Below are positions 1-13,424 of a stretch of DNA of 64,000 nt, in pieces. A program made the position numbers and the translations under genes. The first letter of the stretch is position 1. Every line of letters starts with the position of its first letter. The stretch lies in contig NC_052134.2 of assembly GCF_016086655.4 (NCBI RefSeq), positions 372,001 through 436,000 on the forward strand. The letters run 5' to 3'. The stretch is from Lepeophtheirus salmonis. Its lineage: Eukaryota > Arthropoda > Copepoda > Siphonostomatoida > Caligidae. The notes under the pieces are model-generated. The model was not told the origin of the DNA and did not search any database. It worked only from the letters and a program-made list of their open reading frames with translations.

Positions 1-1920
1 AAGACGAGTGCGAAGAAAATAGTTTTGGTAGAAATAGGTAAAATAAAAATAAAATGAAGTTACCTGTATTATTTGTCTTAGTGGAGAAAGTTCTTTCAAA
101 TCAATTCAAAAGAGGTTACAATATAAAAAAATAACTCCTTGATTATTTTAAGAAAAACATTTTTAGCCAAGAGCTTCTTAAACTCTTTAGTTTACATTAC
201 ATGATTTTTTTTTAATGGTCCTTAAAATGGTTATATCCTTGTTATTCCCAACGTATAGTTCTTCGTCTAGGAATCACCCGGACGTGAACGTACATACATT
301 GAATCCAAGATAATAACTTCTCCCGAGCGATACCTTTCCTTAATTAACTTTATTTGTATATATGTATATGATCTACTTAATTTTAGCAATAAGGGAATGT
401 ATGTCTATAAAAGTATATTTTTAATGATTGTTTATATATATGTATGATAATTACTGTAAAGGGGAGCAGTTGATCGCGTACTGAGACGTTTTATATCATC
501 ATGCAGTGAATCATATCTAGAATCAAGGCACCATTATCATGTGGTCGTATCACGTATCACATGATGAATATGCACATAAATGATCTATAATGTAATAAGT
601 AAGTCAACTCTACACACAAACTCTATACATACTTAAGTCCATGCCCATGTTAAGGTAATCACGATATTACCTCAATCAGTATTTTAATATACAGTGAATT
701 GCACAACTGCAGGAAACTCCTCCCTTATTCACTTTGTAAACAACTATATCTAAGGTAAGTTCCTAAGTACCTAATACATGTTCTATTGTTTGTAGTCTAC
801 AACATAACTTATATCCAAAGATAGAATACTTTTTAGATATTTGTAATTAAATATCACTTTAAAAAATATTAGTAACTTTGTGTTAGCTTTTCCACTATTG
901 CAATTCGGTTGAATAGAAAAAGACACTACTTTATGTAAATATGTTATTTGAAGTTTAAAAAACTTATTTTTAAATACCTAATAATACATGTGTATATATT
1001 AAATACAAGCTCCATATTTATACTATTATGATGATCACCCGCACCAAAGAGGTCTCAATATTGAGAAGAAATCATATAAACGCCGGTTAACCCTTTTCTA
1101 CTAACATATATGCAATGAATATACTTAAAAAGGAGATATACTTAAATTTGTATTATTTCCACTGAAAAGGGTAAAGGTTATGCCACCTTATGGTTCATCA
1201 GAGTGTCCTATATCTTGAGATAAATTTACATGTTTTTATAAGTGATTCAGGCAAGTATTGTTATATGATTCTTTAGATTTTCCTGATTATGAAGGAAAAA
1301 TTATATGTTGGTTAGAGCATAATATGAATTATGTTATTAATTGTTTCTCCCTTTTTTAGAAATGCTACTGTATCATCGTGCAAATAAATCTATAGTTTAT
1401 AGTTATCTTTTTCAGTAAATATATCGTTTCTTAATTTTATCATATTTATATAACATTTTCTCCTCCTCGAAGGTATCATTACTTTCTCTATAACTTTTTA
1501 CGCTGCATCCATTAACTTACACTTTTATTCTCAAATTGAATTATGTTAAGAAAATAAAAAATTGTTAACGCTACAAGTAAAAATGATATAAGGACGTTGG
1601 CTGTGATACCCCAAAAAGTGACATGTTCTTTGCCGGCTAGGGGTGGGGGGAATTTATCGTAGCAAGGGAAATCAAGTCTTGTATGTTGCTTTTCTTTTAA
1701 CTTTGGGAATTACAGAGACTTTATTCCTCCAAAATGTCCTCTCGCCAATGGCCAATGGTCGTTACTATCCGTCATTCTAGTGTTAAAACATATCAGGTAT
1801 GAAGTTAAAAGCGATATGAAATTAAAATTTTAATTAAATGCAATTAAAAGTACTCGAGTACAAAGTTAAAATATAAATTATTCCATTTAAATCATTGTCT
1901 TTTATATTCCTTTGCTTATA
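1..1920. other. AT-rich stretch, no recognised gene
   Basis: I see no coding region I can defend here. The DNA is strongly AT-rich with scattered GC-richer pockets (about 241-330 and 1600-1790). One weak exon-like segment lies at 1714-1796: a pyrimidine-rich tract ending in ACAG, an ATG, an open frame of about 21 codons, then CAG followed by GTATG. It matches no protein I recognise and could be chance. Confidence 0.5.
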
Positions 1921-2039
1921 TAAGATAAGCCTTGGAGACTATGGCAGCAATTTTAGCGTTTTTACTGGTTATCTGAAAGTTGATCCTTCCAAGTTTCTTA
2001 ACCTGTGCTCCTCAATGAGCTTTTATAAAACCAATGTAG

Positions 2040-2205
2040 GTCAAATATAGTCGGGTGCATTCACACATGATGTGATCTGTCGTTTAAGGCATTTCTTTGC
2101 AGAAAAAGCAATAATTTCTTTCATCTTTGAAAAACTTGTCAGCAACTTTGAGTGTGCCTGTCATTAAACGATATTCAAACCATTTTTCAGGAGAAGTTAA
2201 AAATT
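2040..2205 (-). pseudogene. LINE-type C-terminal zinc-knuckle relic
   Basis: Read on the minus strand this segment encodes EKWFEYRLMTGTLKV followed by a CxxC and a downstream HIMCEC, with one in-frame stop between them. A CxxC...HxxxC cluster after a tryptophan-rich stretch is typical of the C-terminal end of non-LTR retrotransposon polyproteins. A homologous piece (EKWFKYYLLSRTLVV, then CPSCNEV...KHIF) sits at 26760-27050 on the same strand, so this is a multicopy family. No reverse transcriptase motif is present nearby, so it is a 5'-truncated relic at best. Placement in non-LTR elements is inferred from the cysteine pattern; another repeat class with a similar knuckle is possible. Confidence 0.45.
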
Positions 2206-2312
2206 TATTTCTTATTTCATTTATATAATCTATGGGGCCTCATTAGGATATATTTCATCGTTTTAAATAATTTACGAAAGGTAAAAGAAAAAGAGTTTTG
2301 AAGGAGTTCCTC

Positions 2313-2429
2313 ATGAAGGCTGTTGAAATTTATGAACTTCTCAACCTAAATGGCGCAATTGGTCTTTGGAAATTCAATGAAAAGCCATTGATTGAAGATG
2401 TTTTGAACATGAAATATACGACCAAATAA
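2313..2429 (+). CDS. small unrecognised ORF (38 codons)
   Basis: A short open frame beginning MKAVEIYELLNLNG and ending at TAA. Its composition is more protein-like than the surrounding low-complexity DNA, and the open frame continues upstream of this ATG. I recognise no family. It could be an exon fragment, a piece of a repeat, or chance. Confidence 0.12.
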   Translation: MKAVEIYELLNLNGAIGLWKFNEKPLIEDVLNMKYTTK

Positions 2430-2547
2430 ATTTAATAATCTCGTAGTGAATAAAATCTACCGTAGAGGGAATTACAAAAGTGCTTATGCCATTTAAGTTA
2501 ATCCCTTTTGGTTATCTAAACCTAAATGAATGTAGAAAAGAAAAAAG

Positions 2548-2769
2548 ATGGCAGAGCCTATGGATATACGTAAATATTATTTTCAATTCAAAGTATTAAA
2601 AAAAAATATACCTGAACTTATTTACATAGATATAAACATACTTAAAGATATTCTTATAAGGACGGGCAGCAATTTTGTTTCTATAAGACACATAGTCGTT
2701 CATACATTAAAGGCCTATTCAGAAGAAAAAACGAAAGACAGAAAAAACCTTTATCTGAAAAACATTTAA
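2548..2769 (+). CDS. unrecognised ORF (73 codons)
   Basis: An open frame of 73 codons starting MAEPMDIRKYYFQF, rich in Ile, Lys and Tyr as expected from AT-rich DNA. It has no motif, signal peptide or membrane segment that I can identify, and lies in a different frame from the small ORF about 120 bp upstream. It may be chance. Confidence 0.12.
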   Translation: MAEPMDIRKYYFQFKVLKKNIPELIYIDINILKDILIRTGSNFVSIRHIVVHTLKAYSEEKTKDRKNLYLKNI

Positions 2770-5700
2770 AAAAACCCAAATCCTTCATTCCTATTTTTTT
2801 TTTATTATTTTATTAGTATTTAGGATAATAACATAAATAATGTAATATCCATTGCTACTCTTAAATGAATAACTATATGTAAAAAAGACAATATTTTTTT
2901 CGTAATAACAGAAAGTCTTTAAATTCTCAAACTATGCAAAAATTAACAATAAATAACATAAAAATAAATTCTTGAAAATAATAGTTTTTTTTTCCCTACA
3001 AAAAGTATTAATAAACTTTTTTAAGATTTGAAACCGTAATAATATATTTCTTTTAATATACAGTAGTTATCATTCTAAAGCTATAAATCATAACTTTTTT
3101 GGCACTTATACAACGCAAGATGTTCATAACTAAAACATATTTTGTGAAAAAATGATTTTTTTCAACTTCATACACCTAAAAAGTACCCCTTTTGAAATAT
3201 TTTTCATAAATTATTTTGTTATTCACAAACTGCATATTGTTTAGTATTTTTTTAACTACAAAATATTGATTTTTTTAGAACAATTTTCATGTTTTTTATT
3301 TTGTTGATTGATTTGGAGGAATACTTTAAAGAAAATGTATTTAATTCATGGTTTTGATAGTCCATTTTTGCTATCTTTTTCTGATAATAGTATGGTTGGG
3401 TTAAAATGGGGGTATTTTAGATTTTGATTCATAACGCTTCAGCTTCAAATGTTATGCAATACTATTCACTGAAATGTAGACCATACTATTTTGTATCTAT
3501 CTGTATAATGTTACATTAAATTCATATAATTGATGGTAGTGTTTTTGGGAAAATATAAGCTTAAAAAATATAACAGAAAAATAAATATGTCTATTTCTAT
3601 AATATATATAGTGTGCCAAAAAAATTGTTTTAATTCTTTCAACGTTTCAAATTTTCTTCTTCCGCTTACTACATACACATACTTAATTTACTTGGTTCTT
3701 CAGATTTAAATCTGGATTTTTTCTCATTATAAAATAAAACATGAGAAAATTCTCATATTATAAAATTAACAATGTTTTCTTTTTTAAAATGGACTTTTAC
3801 AAAATATAATAAGCTAAAAATAATTAATTTTATGATCAAAATGTACGTAAAAGACTTTAGATTTATATAAGTTATAAAAACAAGTTCAGTAAGTACCTTC
3901 TTTTGAGTTACGCACAAAAAATTCTAAAGATAAGGGAAAAAAGTGTGTAATCTTTTTTCTTTAATTTAAAAGTTTTCTAGATTATTTGTAATTACATATT
4001 AATGATGTACATATGATATTGAAAGCCTAGTCTTTTAATGCTACATAGAAATATAAAATATTTAAAAAGTTGATCCAATTTCTTGATAAAAGCCTACCAA
4101 CTTCAAAATCCCACCCTACGTATTTATATATGTAATCTATATTTTGTCTTACAACTGAAATCTTTATGAACGTAAAAATGATTACATTGTTACGTAAATA
4201 ACAATTTTATGATGTTTATAATATTTGTCACTTATTTAAATAATTTTTACATGAACTGGTTAACTGAAGTGCAAGCAATTAATAGTTTTTATAACCCATT
4301 AATAACTTCTTCTAAAAAATGATTTTCTAACTGTTTTATTACTGGTACCCTCGAATTGTCAGCGTTTTTGAGTAATGATACCCTTTGCTACTTTTGCTGA
4401 TAAGAAAGAAAAAATAACATCACGCCTGTTATATAAACGCAAAATCCTACAGCTAAAATATAAATGTTACATTAGGCAGCAAAATTAGAATGGATTTTTG
4501 AAAGATCATTAGAAAAAGATGATTTCTTAGTCCTCACAACAAAAAGTAAAGTAAACCAGCATGCAGTGGTTGTAAAACTACATTAAAGTTTGTATACAAT
4601 AAAGAATTAAAAAAATAGAAATTGGTGCATCTATTTTATACATACAAAGAAATTAGTTTTTAAAATCATTTTATTGTTCATGAATAATTTATCTTATTTA
4701 TGAAATTCGATATATTTTTGATACTTTCTTTACGGATACTTTCTGATTGGCAGAATTGATTAAAACTGATCTATAAAAATATGACTTGGGTTTCTTATGT
4801 TCTGGTAAGTCATCTTTGAGCAAGATCGTAGAAAATAAAATTATAAATTTTTGTAAATTCTGGAATACAATTGTATGTAATAAAAATATTGTAAACTGAT
4901 TAATTGTTATTTAATATAGAAAAAATGACTTTAATCAAGTTTCTCTAATACAAAACAATCTATATTTGTTACATGACGAGTATAAGATGAACATATAATT
5001 AAATATATTTTTATAAATTTGTTATAGCAGTTTCCTTTTGAATTATTTATTGTAAATGCATCTCAACATGAATTTTTAATACCTTTATACCAAGTGAATT
5101 TTCAGTATTTACTCAACTTTTCATTCATTGAATTAAATAAAAGAAAATTGTTAAATAATTAAATGGTAGACTTATCATTCAATAATATTTTTCTCGTGAA
5201 TTTCTTTTATTTGGAGAAGCAGGATTCTAAGAAAAAAATTATGACTTTTTCTAGGTATATAATAGTTCATACATAAAAATTGTTTTAAGTTTACCGAATT
5301 TGCTAAAATATTGTTTCTGTTTCGGACAAATAACTTTTGACTAGGAATGAAAGTACCATGTACAGTGTTAATCCACACACCAAAATAATTAACACAAAAT
5401 GAGGACTTGTGTTTAAAAAACTACTACCCAAGTTATGACAGTACTTGTACAAAACTTCGAAAGACCAAACATAGAATGTACAAAACGTCGAATGGATAAT
5501 TATTATCAAGATAATTCACAATGAACGAAAATCCCCCATTAAAAGATTGGAAGGTATGATGAAATTAAAATTAAATAATGTATATTTACACTTTACAAAT
5601 TACTTTATTCGCTTTCTAATTGTATATTCAATACTATTTATTCGATAGTGTATTTTTTTACTTAAATATTTTACATTTACAAATTATCCTTAAAAGTATT

Positions 5701-7190
5701 GAAATATATATATTCCATATTTTCTAATTTAAAATAAACATTGGTTTATAGCATTTTGTTTAATATTTCCTTTACTTTTTTTATGTACGTTATAATATAT
5801 CTAAAATTTCAAAGCCTAAACTGCTAATTTGAGCAGCCACCTCATCAAATTCAAGAACTAAATTTTTTGGAACCAGCTTTTTTCCGGTTTTTTTATTTTT
5901 TCATTATTAAACTAATATAAGTCTTTTATTACTTTAATTTTGAATGACTATTCTATGTTTTGACCGTTCGATGTTTTTTTTGTGATGTTATGTCCGACCA
6001 CCAGTCATATCAAGTATAAACATAATAGTTTTTAATGAATTAGAGTTGTCAAATTATATAAGAGATCACTCGTTACCAATGTATTAATATATATTCTTAA
6101 CTTTCCGTCAGTGAACATTCTTTTTATAATTCAGTTATAGAACTGTGTTAAAAGGAAGTCAATGAACAAAAATATTTAATTACATAATATACACAACGTA
6201 ACAATGATAAAAACTAGGTCATTTATATATTGTTTGCTTTTTTAAAGCTATTTTATCTATTTGCACTTGCTAATATCAACTAAAATACTAAAAATACTTG
6301 CATAAATATAACACATGGAATAAAAAAATCCATATTCAAAGTTTTCTTAACATGAGATTGGTGTTTTAACAGGATATGATTAGTTTAAGCAAAAACGTTA
6401 AAAATAAGACATAAGAACGAGTTTTTATTAAAACATTATATCAAAATTGCTGCATCTAGATTAAAAATTGCTCAATATTCAAATAAATCCAAACAAGACA
6501 TTCTCAAGAAAATACAACATATATGATTATAAATAAAACGTATATGAAAATATAGAAAAGTTTTGGATATAAAAAGTAGATTCAAAGGAATAAGAAACCT
6601 ATGTATATATATTTTGTGGTGTAAAATATCACTTACGGAGGATGATGAGGGGATATTTCTTTCAATAAGGAAGTTTAAAGTCCAATAACCTTTTTTTAAA
6701 AGAAAGGGCTCAGAAGTCGAATCATATTTCGACATAAGATATATGAGATATGAGTTTTAGCGATAGCACATACAATATTTTAAGGTTTCTATTATGACGA
6801 AAAGATGAGGGACAGTTTTATGTGGGATGGATTTCTTAAACATTAAAATGTTTTATTTTATATTGATATGAATTTTTTTATTAAAAAAAAATACTTTTGG
6901 GAAATACAATTTAAATCAATTCTTCTACTATTTTAGAAAACTGGATCTCTTTATACTAAACACTTATTGATATTAATTTGAAGTATTTTCCTACCTATTT
7001 CATTTTCAACTGTGTACACTGACAAGAAAAAGATTAGGAAAAAAATACTTTTTCGTCATTTTCATAAATGCTTATTACTTTATTAAAAAAATTTACTTTA
7101 ACCTGATGAAAATTATTATGATAAAATAGATCCATAAAATTTGTTTTAATTATTTATCTGTAAAAATTCAGCTGTTTTGGCCAGGCTTAA
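2770..7190. other. long AT-rich stretch without recognised genes
   Basis: About 4.4 kb of very AT-rich sequence with many homopolymer runs. The ORFs here (for example 5175-5509 and 6472-6735 on the minus strand) are Ile/Phe/Lys/Asn-rich and show no family motif. A 30-codon minus-strand open stretch around 5806-5890 has a more protein-like composition but no recognisable identity. Confidence 0.5.
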
Positions 7191-7204
7191 TTTTATATGT
7201 ACTG

Positions 7205-7545
7205 TTTCTGTCTGGAAGGTATAAGAGAATGTTAGTTTCAGAATGGTTAACACTCCATCTTGAATACACAAGCCATTCCTTCTGGAGATATATTAATTGG
7301 AAGAAAGTTTACTTTTCAACAAGACAACAATTAAAAACATACATCCAAGCTGAGCAAACACTTCTGGGAAAAGACAGAAGCTTTTCACATCTGATCTATT
7401 ATGCAATGACCAGCTTAATTTCAAAATTTGAACCAAATAGAGCTATTGTGGGAACACCTTGACAGAAAAGTTTGGAAAAAGAAGGATTTTTTGAAGAAGC
7501 TGAAATTTAAGGAAAAATACTTTGATTTTGTACAAACAAATGTTT
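7205..7545 (+). pseudogene. Tc1-like transposase C-terminal relic
   Basis: In the frame beginning near 7300 the translation gives KKFTFQQDNN, then KHTSKLSKHFW, then IELLWEHLDRKVWKK. These are the second catalytic Asp region (QQDN-PKHTSK) and the catalytic Glu region (NPIELLWEHLDRK) of Tc1-like DDE transposases. The Asp codon is at 7323 and the Glu codon at 7440, leaving 38 residues between them. That matches Tc1-related families with a D-x38-E spacing if no compensating indels occurred. At least four in-frame stops interrupt the motif region, and the N-terminal HTH and first Asp are not recognisable. I found no convincing terminal inverted repeats. Confidence 0.75.
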
Positions 7546-8839
7546 ATATCTATATTCAACCTTAGTTTTTCTTTATTTTAATAGCCTAATTAATGTGTTA
7601 CCTGATGATAAAGTAGTTAGAAAAATAAGTATAATTCCATTTTTTTCCAAACTTTTTCTTACCAGTTCATGTCAAACAGATCATAAAGACCTACATTAAA
7701 AATATGATATATCAACAATACTCTTGTCTATTTTTAAGTTATTTATTACTTGATAAAATTACCTATATATAAAGTTTTCATATGCACGATTTTATTGTTA
7801 TTTTTTTAATTATAAAAGCCAATTCCTATCAAAAAACATACATAACTAATCATATATCTACATAGTTTGTCTAAAAGTACCTATACAATTAATCAATCGA
7901 TTCTTATTTATGTCCGGCTTTTATGTCTTATATTTAAAATTGATTGCCATACATTAAAAATATCTTTTATTTTTTTAACAATTTGCCTCAAAAACATAAC
8001 TCCCAGTAGTGTGTGTGTGTAGTTAATAAAAATTTATGAGGCATAAAGCTATTCTACTCTTTCAAGTATATAAATATATATTTATATACATATAAAATAC
8101 CTATCAAATATATTAGAATTAATATATAATTATTGTTTGATAAAATGAGCATAATCAATATTCTTATCATTTTTGTTATTTATATTTTTCCATTGCAAAA
8201 TATTATTGTTATATATATATATATGGTATGTACAATAGGGGTTAAAACGAAATTTGAGATAAACTAACTTTTGTATACATATATTTATATTATACTTTAT
8301 TGTTTACGTCTTACAAAGATGCATTTTTATACAATAAAATAAAATATCAAAACGGAAGTAATTTTTTTTTGTATTCATACAAATTCAATCAAAATGACTT
8401 ACTTATAAAAGTTTTTACTAATATATTGATATTTTTTCTGATTGATGTACGGATATGCCTTTTTTCATAATGTTCCAAATATAATCGCAAAAATAAGTTG
8501 TAGTGGAGTAATATAGGAGAGACTGGAGGCAGTTTTAAGACTATTTCTTTTTGCCCCAATTCTCGGTGCCAGTTTGAGCCAGACAAGTTAGGATTTTACA
8601 CAACTTTCTAGTGTTTGTTTTCTACTGTTTGAATATATTTTTAGATATACGCTACAAGTACGTAGTCTTTGCATTAAAATACGATACGACCTATTATAGA
8701 GAATGGGAATAATTAAGTTCGAGAAAATATGTTTTTGTTTATAAGTTCAATATACAATTATTAAATGCCATAAACTTTTGTTAAAATTATTAAATTGTAA
8801 TATATTTTTTTAAGCTTTCGTTTGAAATAGCAGCCCTTT
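7546..8839. other. AT-rich spacer with simple repeats
   Basis: No recognised gene. It holds a short GT run at about 8010-8020 and a TA run at about 8210-8224. A minus-strand ORF at 8389-8586 (65 codons) resembles nothing I know. Confidence 0.55.
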
Positions 8840-9215
8840 GCCCGAATTATAAAGCAAAGAAGAAGATACACTTACACATTGAGATATTGGTCCATTACTA
8901 GATGAAGGTACGCTTCAGAGTGTCTTTGGTGGGTGGTACTTGGTACAAGCATAGAAAACTCCATGTAATTAAAGGCTACTGGGAGACCATATATTTGTTT
9001 TTCAAAAACCCTAGAAATTTGCTTTTCACATGTTCTCCACAGTTTTTGTAGGCTGAAAGGGTACCCTATCTTAGCTGGAAATCTAATGGGTATCAGCATT
9101 TGTTTACTGATAGCAGATAGGATTTTGTTACCAAACATGGTCATGTAGGCTAATTGGTTGATATTCACTCCCTCCTCAATGAAAAAGTGGAGCATTTTCT
9201 TCCCATCTAACATAA
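8840..9215 (-). pseudogene. mariner-like transposase relic
   Basis: The minus-strand ORF starting at 9213 opens with LDGKKMLHFFIEEGVNINQ, a good match to the pre-catalytic segment (SDGK-MPPFFFEEG-KVN) of arthropod mariner-like transposases. Further along, in other frames, come YHPPKTLKRTF and W-NIS, which resemble the C-terminal helix region. The central catalytic block between them is missing or scrambled, so this is an internally damaged copy. The plus-strand ORF overlapping it (9158-9472) is a shadow. Element ends were not found. Confidence 0.55.
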
Positions 9216-10426
9216 TACCTACCCATTACACGAGGCGGCTTCAGGTGAGAATAGAGCATCCCTCGAGGATGCTGTTAATGCTCTGGTCTACAACACTGTT
9301 ATTTTGGACGTTGTGCTTAACAGTGAAACACTTTGTCTATGCTACCTCAATCCAAGTTTCTCTGTGTCTCCGCCATGTCTTATGTTCAAAAAGTAGCTAT
9401 TTTGAATTAAAAAAATTTAAATTCCATTTATTTTACAATTTGATCATTTTCAGAAAATTTTATGCTAAGTAATAAATTAATATTGAACCTAAAAAATAAA
9501 ACATATATTCTGTAAATTATTCCTCACCTTTTGTAACTAGCCTGGGGGAGTTGTACAAGTCAACACTGTAGAATTGGTGTTAGAGACATTTGAGAAAAAA
9601 TATTTCTTAAAGAATCAATTGTTTGCCCTTCCAATGTATTTAATCACTACTTTCAATATATTATTCTGACCGATAAATAGTATGATTTAAATTACTGATG
9701 ATTATTATACTTTCACTTCCATCTGCTGGCACATTCTCAATATCCAAGGCCTATTAAACATATTTCTGCATTCATACAGAATAAGCAATACGGGGAACAT
9801 TGTAGCACTTGTTACTACTAAGCCTTTCGTAAAGATATTTATTTTACCTCAAATTTCACTAACTAAGTAAATTTTGCATATGAATAAAATGATATTGACT
9901 TATATGAAATTAATTAATTATTTTTTATCGATATAAATTACAAAAAAATAATTAAAAACTAACCACATTAAGGTACTCTATGTATATAAATTTGTCTACA
10001 TGTCTTACTTTCACTTTTTATCTTTAAATTCGAGACCGCGTCAGCAGCAAGTTGAAATTCAATTATCACGATTAAAATCATTTAAAAAATTTAATAATAA
10101 GAAAATAACTTAACCAGTTAAAATTTCGATATTTTTTCAAAATGTTCGGACAATTAGTATTTTGAGAATTTGGAAAGTGCATAAGGTTTTAGTTTTTAGA
10201 GGAAGTTGTGAATTTGTCTCTTTTGGAGCATATAGGTGAAGGGACGGATCGGAGTCTATTTGTGGGACTAAGGGATTAAAGCTGGAGGTGATCACTATGT
10301 AAAGCGTTACTTTTTTATGTTGTTTCTATAATACATAATTACGATTTAATTATATTCAGTAATTCATTTACGGGAGTTGTTGTAAGCAAATCTGTATCTC
10401 TCTGTACCTTCCGGGATGTTTATACT
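9216..10426. other. AT-rich spacer, nothing recognised
   Basis: No gene or element identified. Slightly GC-richer patches at about 9520-9560, 9710-9830 and 10200-10300 have no readable family motif on either strand. Confidence 0.5.
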
Positions 10427-10700
10427 TGAAATTCGATGAACTCACAAAATAAGAAAAACTCACAACCTTCTCCACATAATGAGATCTTCCATCTACTTTC
10501 CAAATCCTTCAAAGTGCTAATTGTGCGAATATCTTCAAAAAGTCCTTTCATTTCACCTGGTGAAAATATTTTCTTATTGTTCAATGATTTCAGTGATTAA
10601 ATCTCAACTTGCCGTTGAAGCGGTCTCAAATTTAAACATTAAATTGAGAAAGTATGAGGATCAGCAAACTTATTAAATATGCTCCACCAGTTTACAAAAA
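10427..10700 (-). repeat. unclassified dispersed repeat, copy 1
   Basis: This segment aligns with the DNA on both sides of the LTR element at 13625-14855. Shared blocks include GAGATCTTCCATCTACTTTC here versus GAGACCTTCCATGTACTTTC at 13520, and GAGAAAGTATGAGGATCAGC here versus GGGAAAGTATGGCGTGCAGG near 14946. On the minus strand it stays open for a while (FSPGEMKGLFEDIRTISTL...), and copy 2 gives a related reading (NIRD...ISSLEDNESTWKVS), so the repeat probably derives from a coding element. I do not recognise the family. Confidence 0.55.
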
Positions 10701-13424
10701 TACCCTTCTTCAAGAAAAATAAATTTTACTCACCTCAATATTCGTTTTTACTGAATATTTCAAAAAAGGTTGTCGAAAATGATTGATTATTTTTCAAAAT
10801 AGTTATTGTCATATTATACAATTGTAATATATAGATTGTAGATGAAGCCTTTTTAATAGTGTTTGGAAAAAGGGCTTGCTATAACTAGTCGTCTCTACAA
10901 TATATATATATATACAAATGAACAATTTACAAATTTATTGGTATTCATATAAGTATAAACTATACCCACAAAGAAATTCTTATAATATATAATATTTAAC
11001 AAGTCAATATTGAATAATTTCATTTGCAACAACCATTCTAATTAAAAATCGTCTTTAAATCAATTTTATATTAATGCCATTAAAACCAATATGAAAAAAA
11101 GATATTCATAAGGTATTAATTTATAAAAACTACAACATAGGCTGTTTGATGCCTATATATTATATTCATAATTTTTTTATTAATTTAATAAAATTATCAA
11201 AATTTGTTTATGCAACAAATATTGTCAGTTTTGTATCTCTCATACCTTTTTCATCCAAAAAAAAAAGAATACAATTATTGACGGCTTAACAAACGTTAAA
11301 AACCAAAGAATATAAAAGTTTGTAAATCACGTTATTTTTTCTTGTTTACTTTTTTATTTACTAATGCATTCATCTTTATTCTTAAAGAGAGAATAATTAG
11401 TATATAATAATCAATAGGGCGTCAAAGACACAGAATGATTCTGGTGATTTCTTGGGGAGTTATAATGGTAAACCTTTGTTGGACTCGGAATAGATTTGAG
11501 GATCGACATCATTGTTTGGTACGTAGTGAGTTTTGTGTCTGTTTCCTTCATTTCATGGCTGCTCGCGGCTAATTTTGTGTAACATCTTGACAACTCAACT
11601 GTTCTCCTACCAAACATTATTCAAATTGTCTATTTGTTTTTTAACATATTGGCATTTCATATTATTTGAATCTCTGTTTTAATCACTTATAAAGCGTTAG
11701 AAAAAGAGAAAAAGAATAGTTGATAAAAGCAAACATCAAATTATTTTTACCAATTCAATGATTAGTTACCTATAAAATTAATATGCATAACTTTAGCATT
11801 TTTATCATCCTGGAATTTTTCACTTTTTCAAAACAACAATTGTCGAGTATTTTTTTTATGTTTCTTTTGAGTAATTACTCAAAAATGACGTTTGATAATA
11901 AAAAGTTTTTTTTTAAGTTACTACTTTTTTTTTCTGCAACAACGTATTCACTTTCCAAATTTGAGTACTTTTTTAATAGATATGGAAAGTTTAAAATTTA
12001 ATTTTAATAATTTCTTTAAACTATTAAAAAGGTAACAATAATAAATTAATTTCAATATATTTAATTATGCTTAAGATACATTTATAAAATATATTAAAGT
12101 AATACAAAATTGAAAGAACCATTGCTTATAAACTACTAAGGATAACAGCAACATATATATAAAAAATAAATTATACTCACATTTGAAAAGGAGAAACATC
12201 AGTAGACAAAGTCCAATTTTCATAAAATATCCCTCACATGGGATTTAAATATACACATTGTATGAGGGCAAGTTACTTCAACTTCTTAAAATTAAAATAA
12301 AATAATCATCAAAGAAAAAAATTTGAGGCACATTTAGGGTTTTTTTTTGTCTACATTGTATAAAGGAAACCATTTGACAAAAAATTTTGCTGGACTTTTT
12401 ATACTGATGTGGAAAAAAAAGGAAAATTGATTTAAAAAGATGACAAGACAAAGTATTTCCGCAAAGGAAAACATTAAAATAAAAATATCTGCCTATTAAT
12501 GCAATGAATTTAGTTATTGAGTAATTATATCATATTTCTTTTTTTCAATAATTTTTTTTTTCATTTAATGGATTTGTATGATAACATATGTATTACACGA
12601 GTCGAAATTGTACCATAAAGTTTTATAATTTAATGTTGGTTCGTATGTTAATCCATAGACTTTTAGATACATGAAAGTCTATCTAGCACATTTTGGTCCC
12701 CATTCTATTTACTGTATTACTCTATAATTTTTAGAACTTAATTTATGTTTAGATACATTTTTCGTTTCTAATTATTTAGAATAGACATATTAGACAATAA
12801 GTTGGGTAAATTAGGAGTTTTTAAAGAAATATTCTAAACTTTAAAATTATTTTTTTGTCAAAAATAATTGTAAGAATTAAAATTTGTAATTGAAAAAGTG
12901 CAAGAAGACCAATAATTGCACGTAGTTGTAGACATGTATTTTTACACAATAGAACAGGCCTCTATTTTACTTTATTATTGTACATAATAATAAAAAAATT
13001 ACTCATTGGGGAGTAGGAAAAATGGCTTTGGGTACATTGTATTTTTCTGCAAGTCATACTTTTTCTTTTTCTATCTTGATATTAGAGACTGCAATAGTAA
13101 ATAATTGATATTCAATTATTGTTTTCTTTTAATAACGAAGAAATAACATCCCAGGGTACAAAAAAGCGATGCTTTACAAAACGAAGTATATATGTTTTGG
13201 GTAGGAGATAAGGGATCTCAACTAAATCGACAACAATTACTCGAATAAGTTTCTACATATGATTAGACAATCATTGGAGTTTGTACTTAAACTCTATATT
13301 GATGAATGTTTAAAGTAATTTTCTGTTACAAGAGTTATGGAATTTTATGACATAGAAGATCATTTCCATGATACCTTTTACGTTCATTCAGTAATTATAC
13401 TGTAATGGTTCATGGTAGATGCTA
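10701..13424. other. AT-rich stretch, few features
   Basis: Contains a TA run at about 10900-10914 and low-complexity A/T tracts. Apart from one unclassified ORF at 11411-11617, I see nothing to annotate. Confidence 0.5.
11411..11617 (-). CDS. unrecognised ORF (68 codons)
   Basis: A minus-strand ORF starting MFGRRTVELSRCYTKLAASS and ending SVSLTPY. Its composition (Ser, Thr, Pro, Arg) and GC are unlike the neighbouring low-complexity ORFs, so it could be a real exon or a repeat-derived coding piece. There is no known domain, no signal peptide and no membrane segment. Confidence 0.2.
   Translation of the reverse strand: MFGRRTVELSRCYTKLAASSHEMKETDTKLTTYQTMMSILKSIPSPTKVYHYNSPRNHQNHSVSLTPY

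Noticed and set aside
9158..9472. Plus-strand ORF of 104 codons
   Set aside because: Overlaps a mariner-like relic whose motifs are on the minus strand; no motif of its own.
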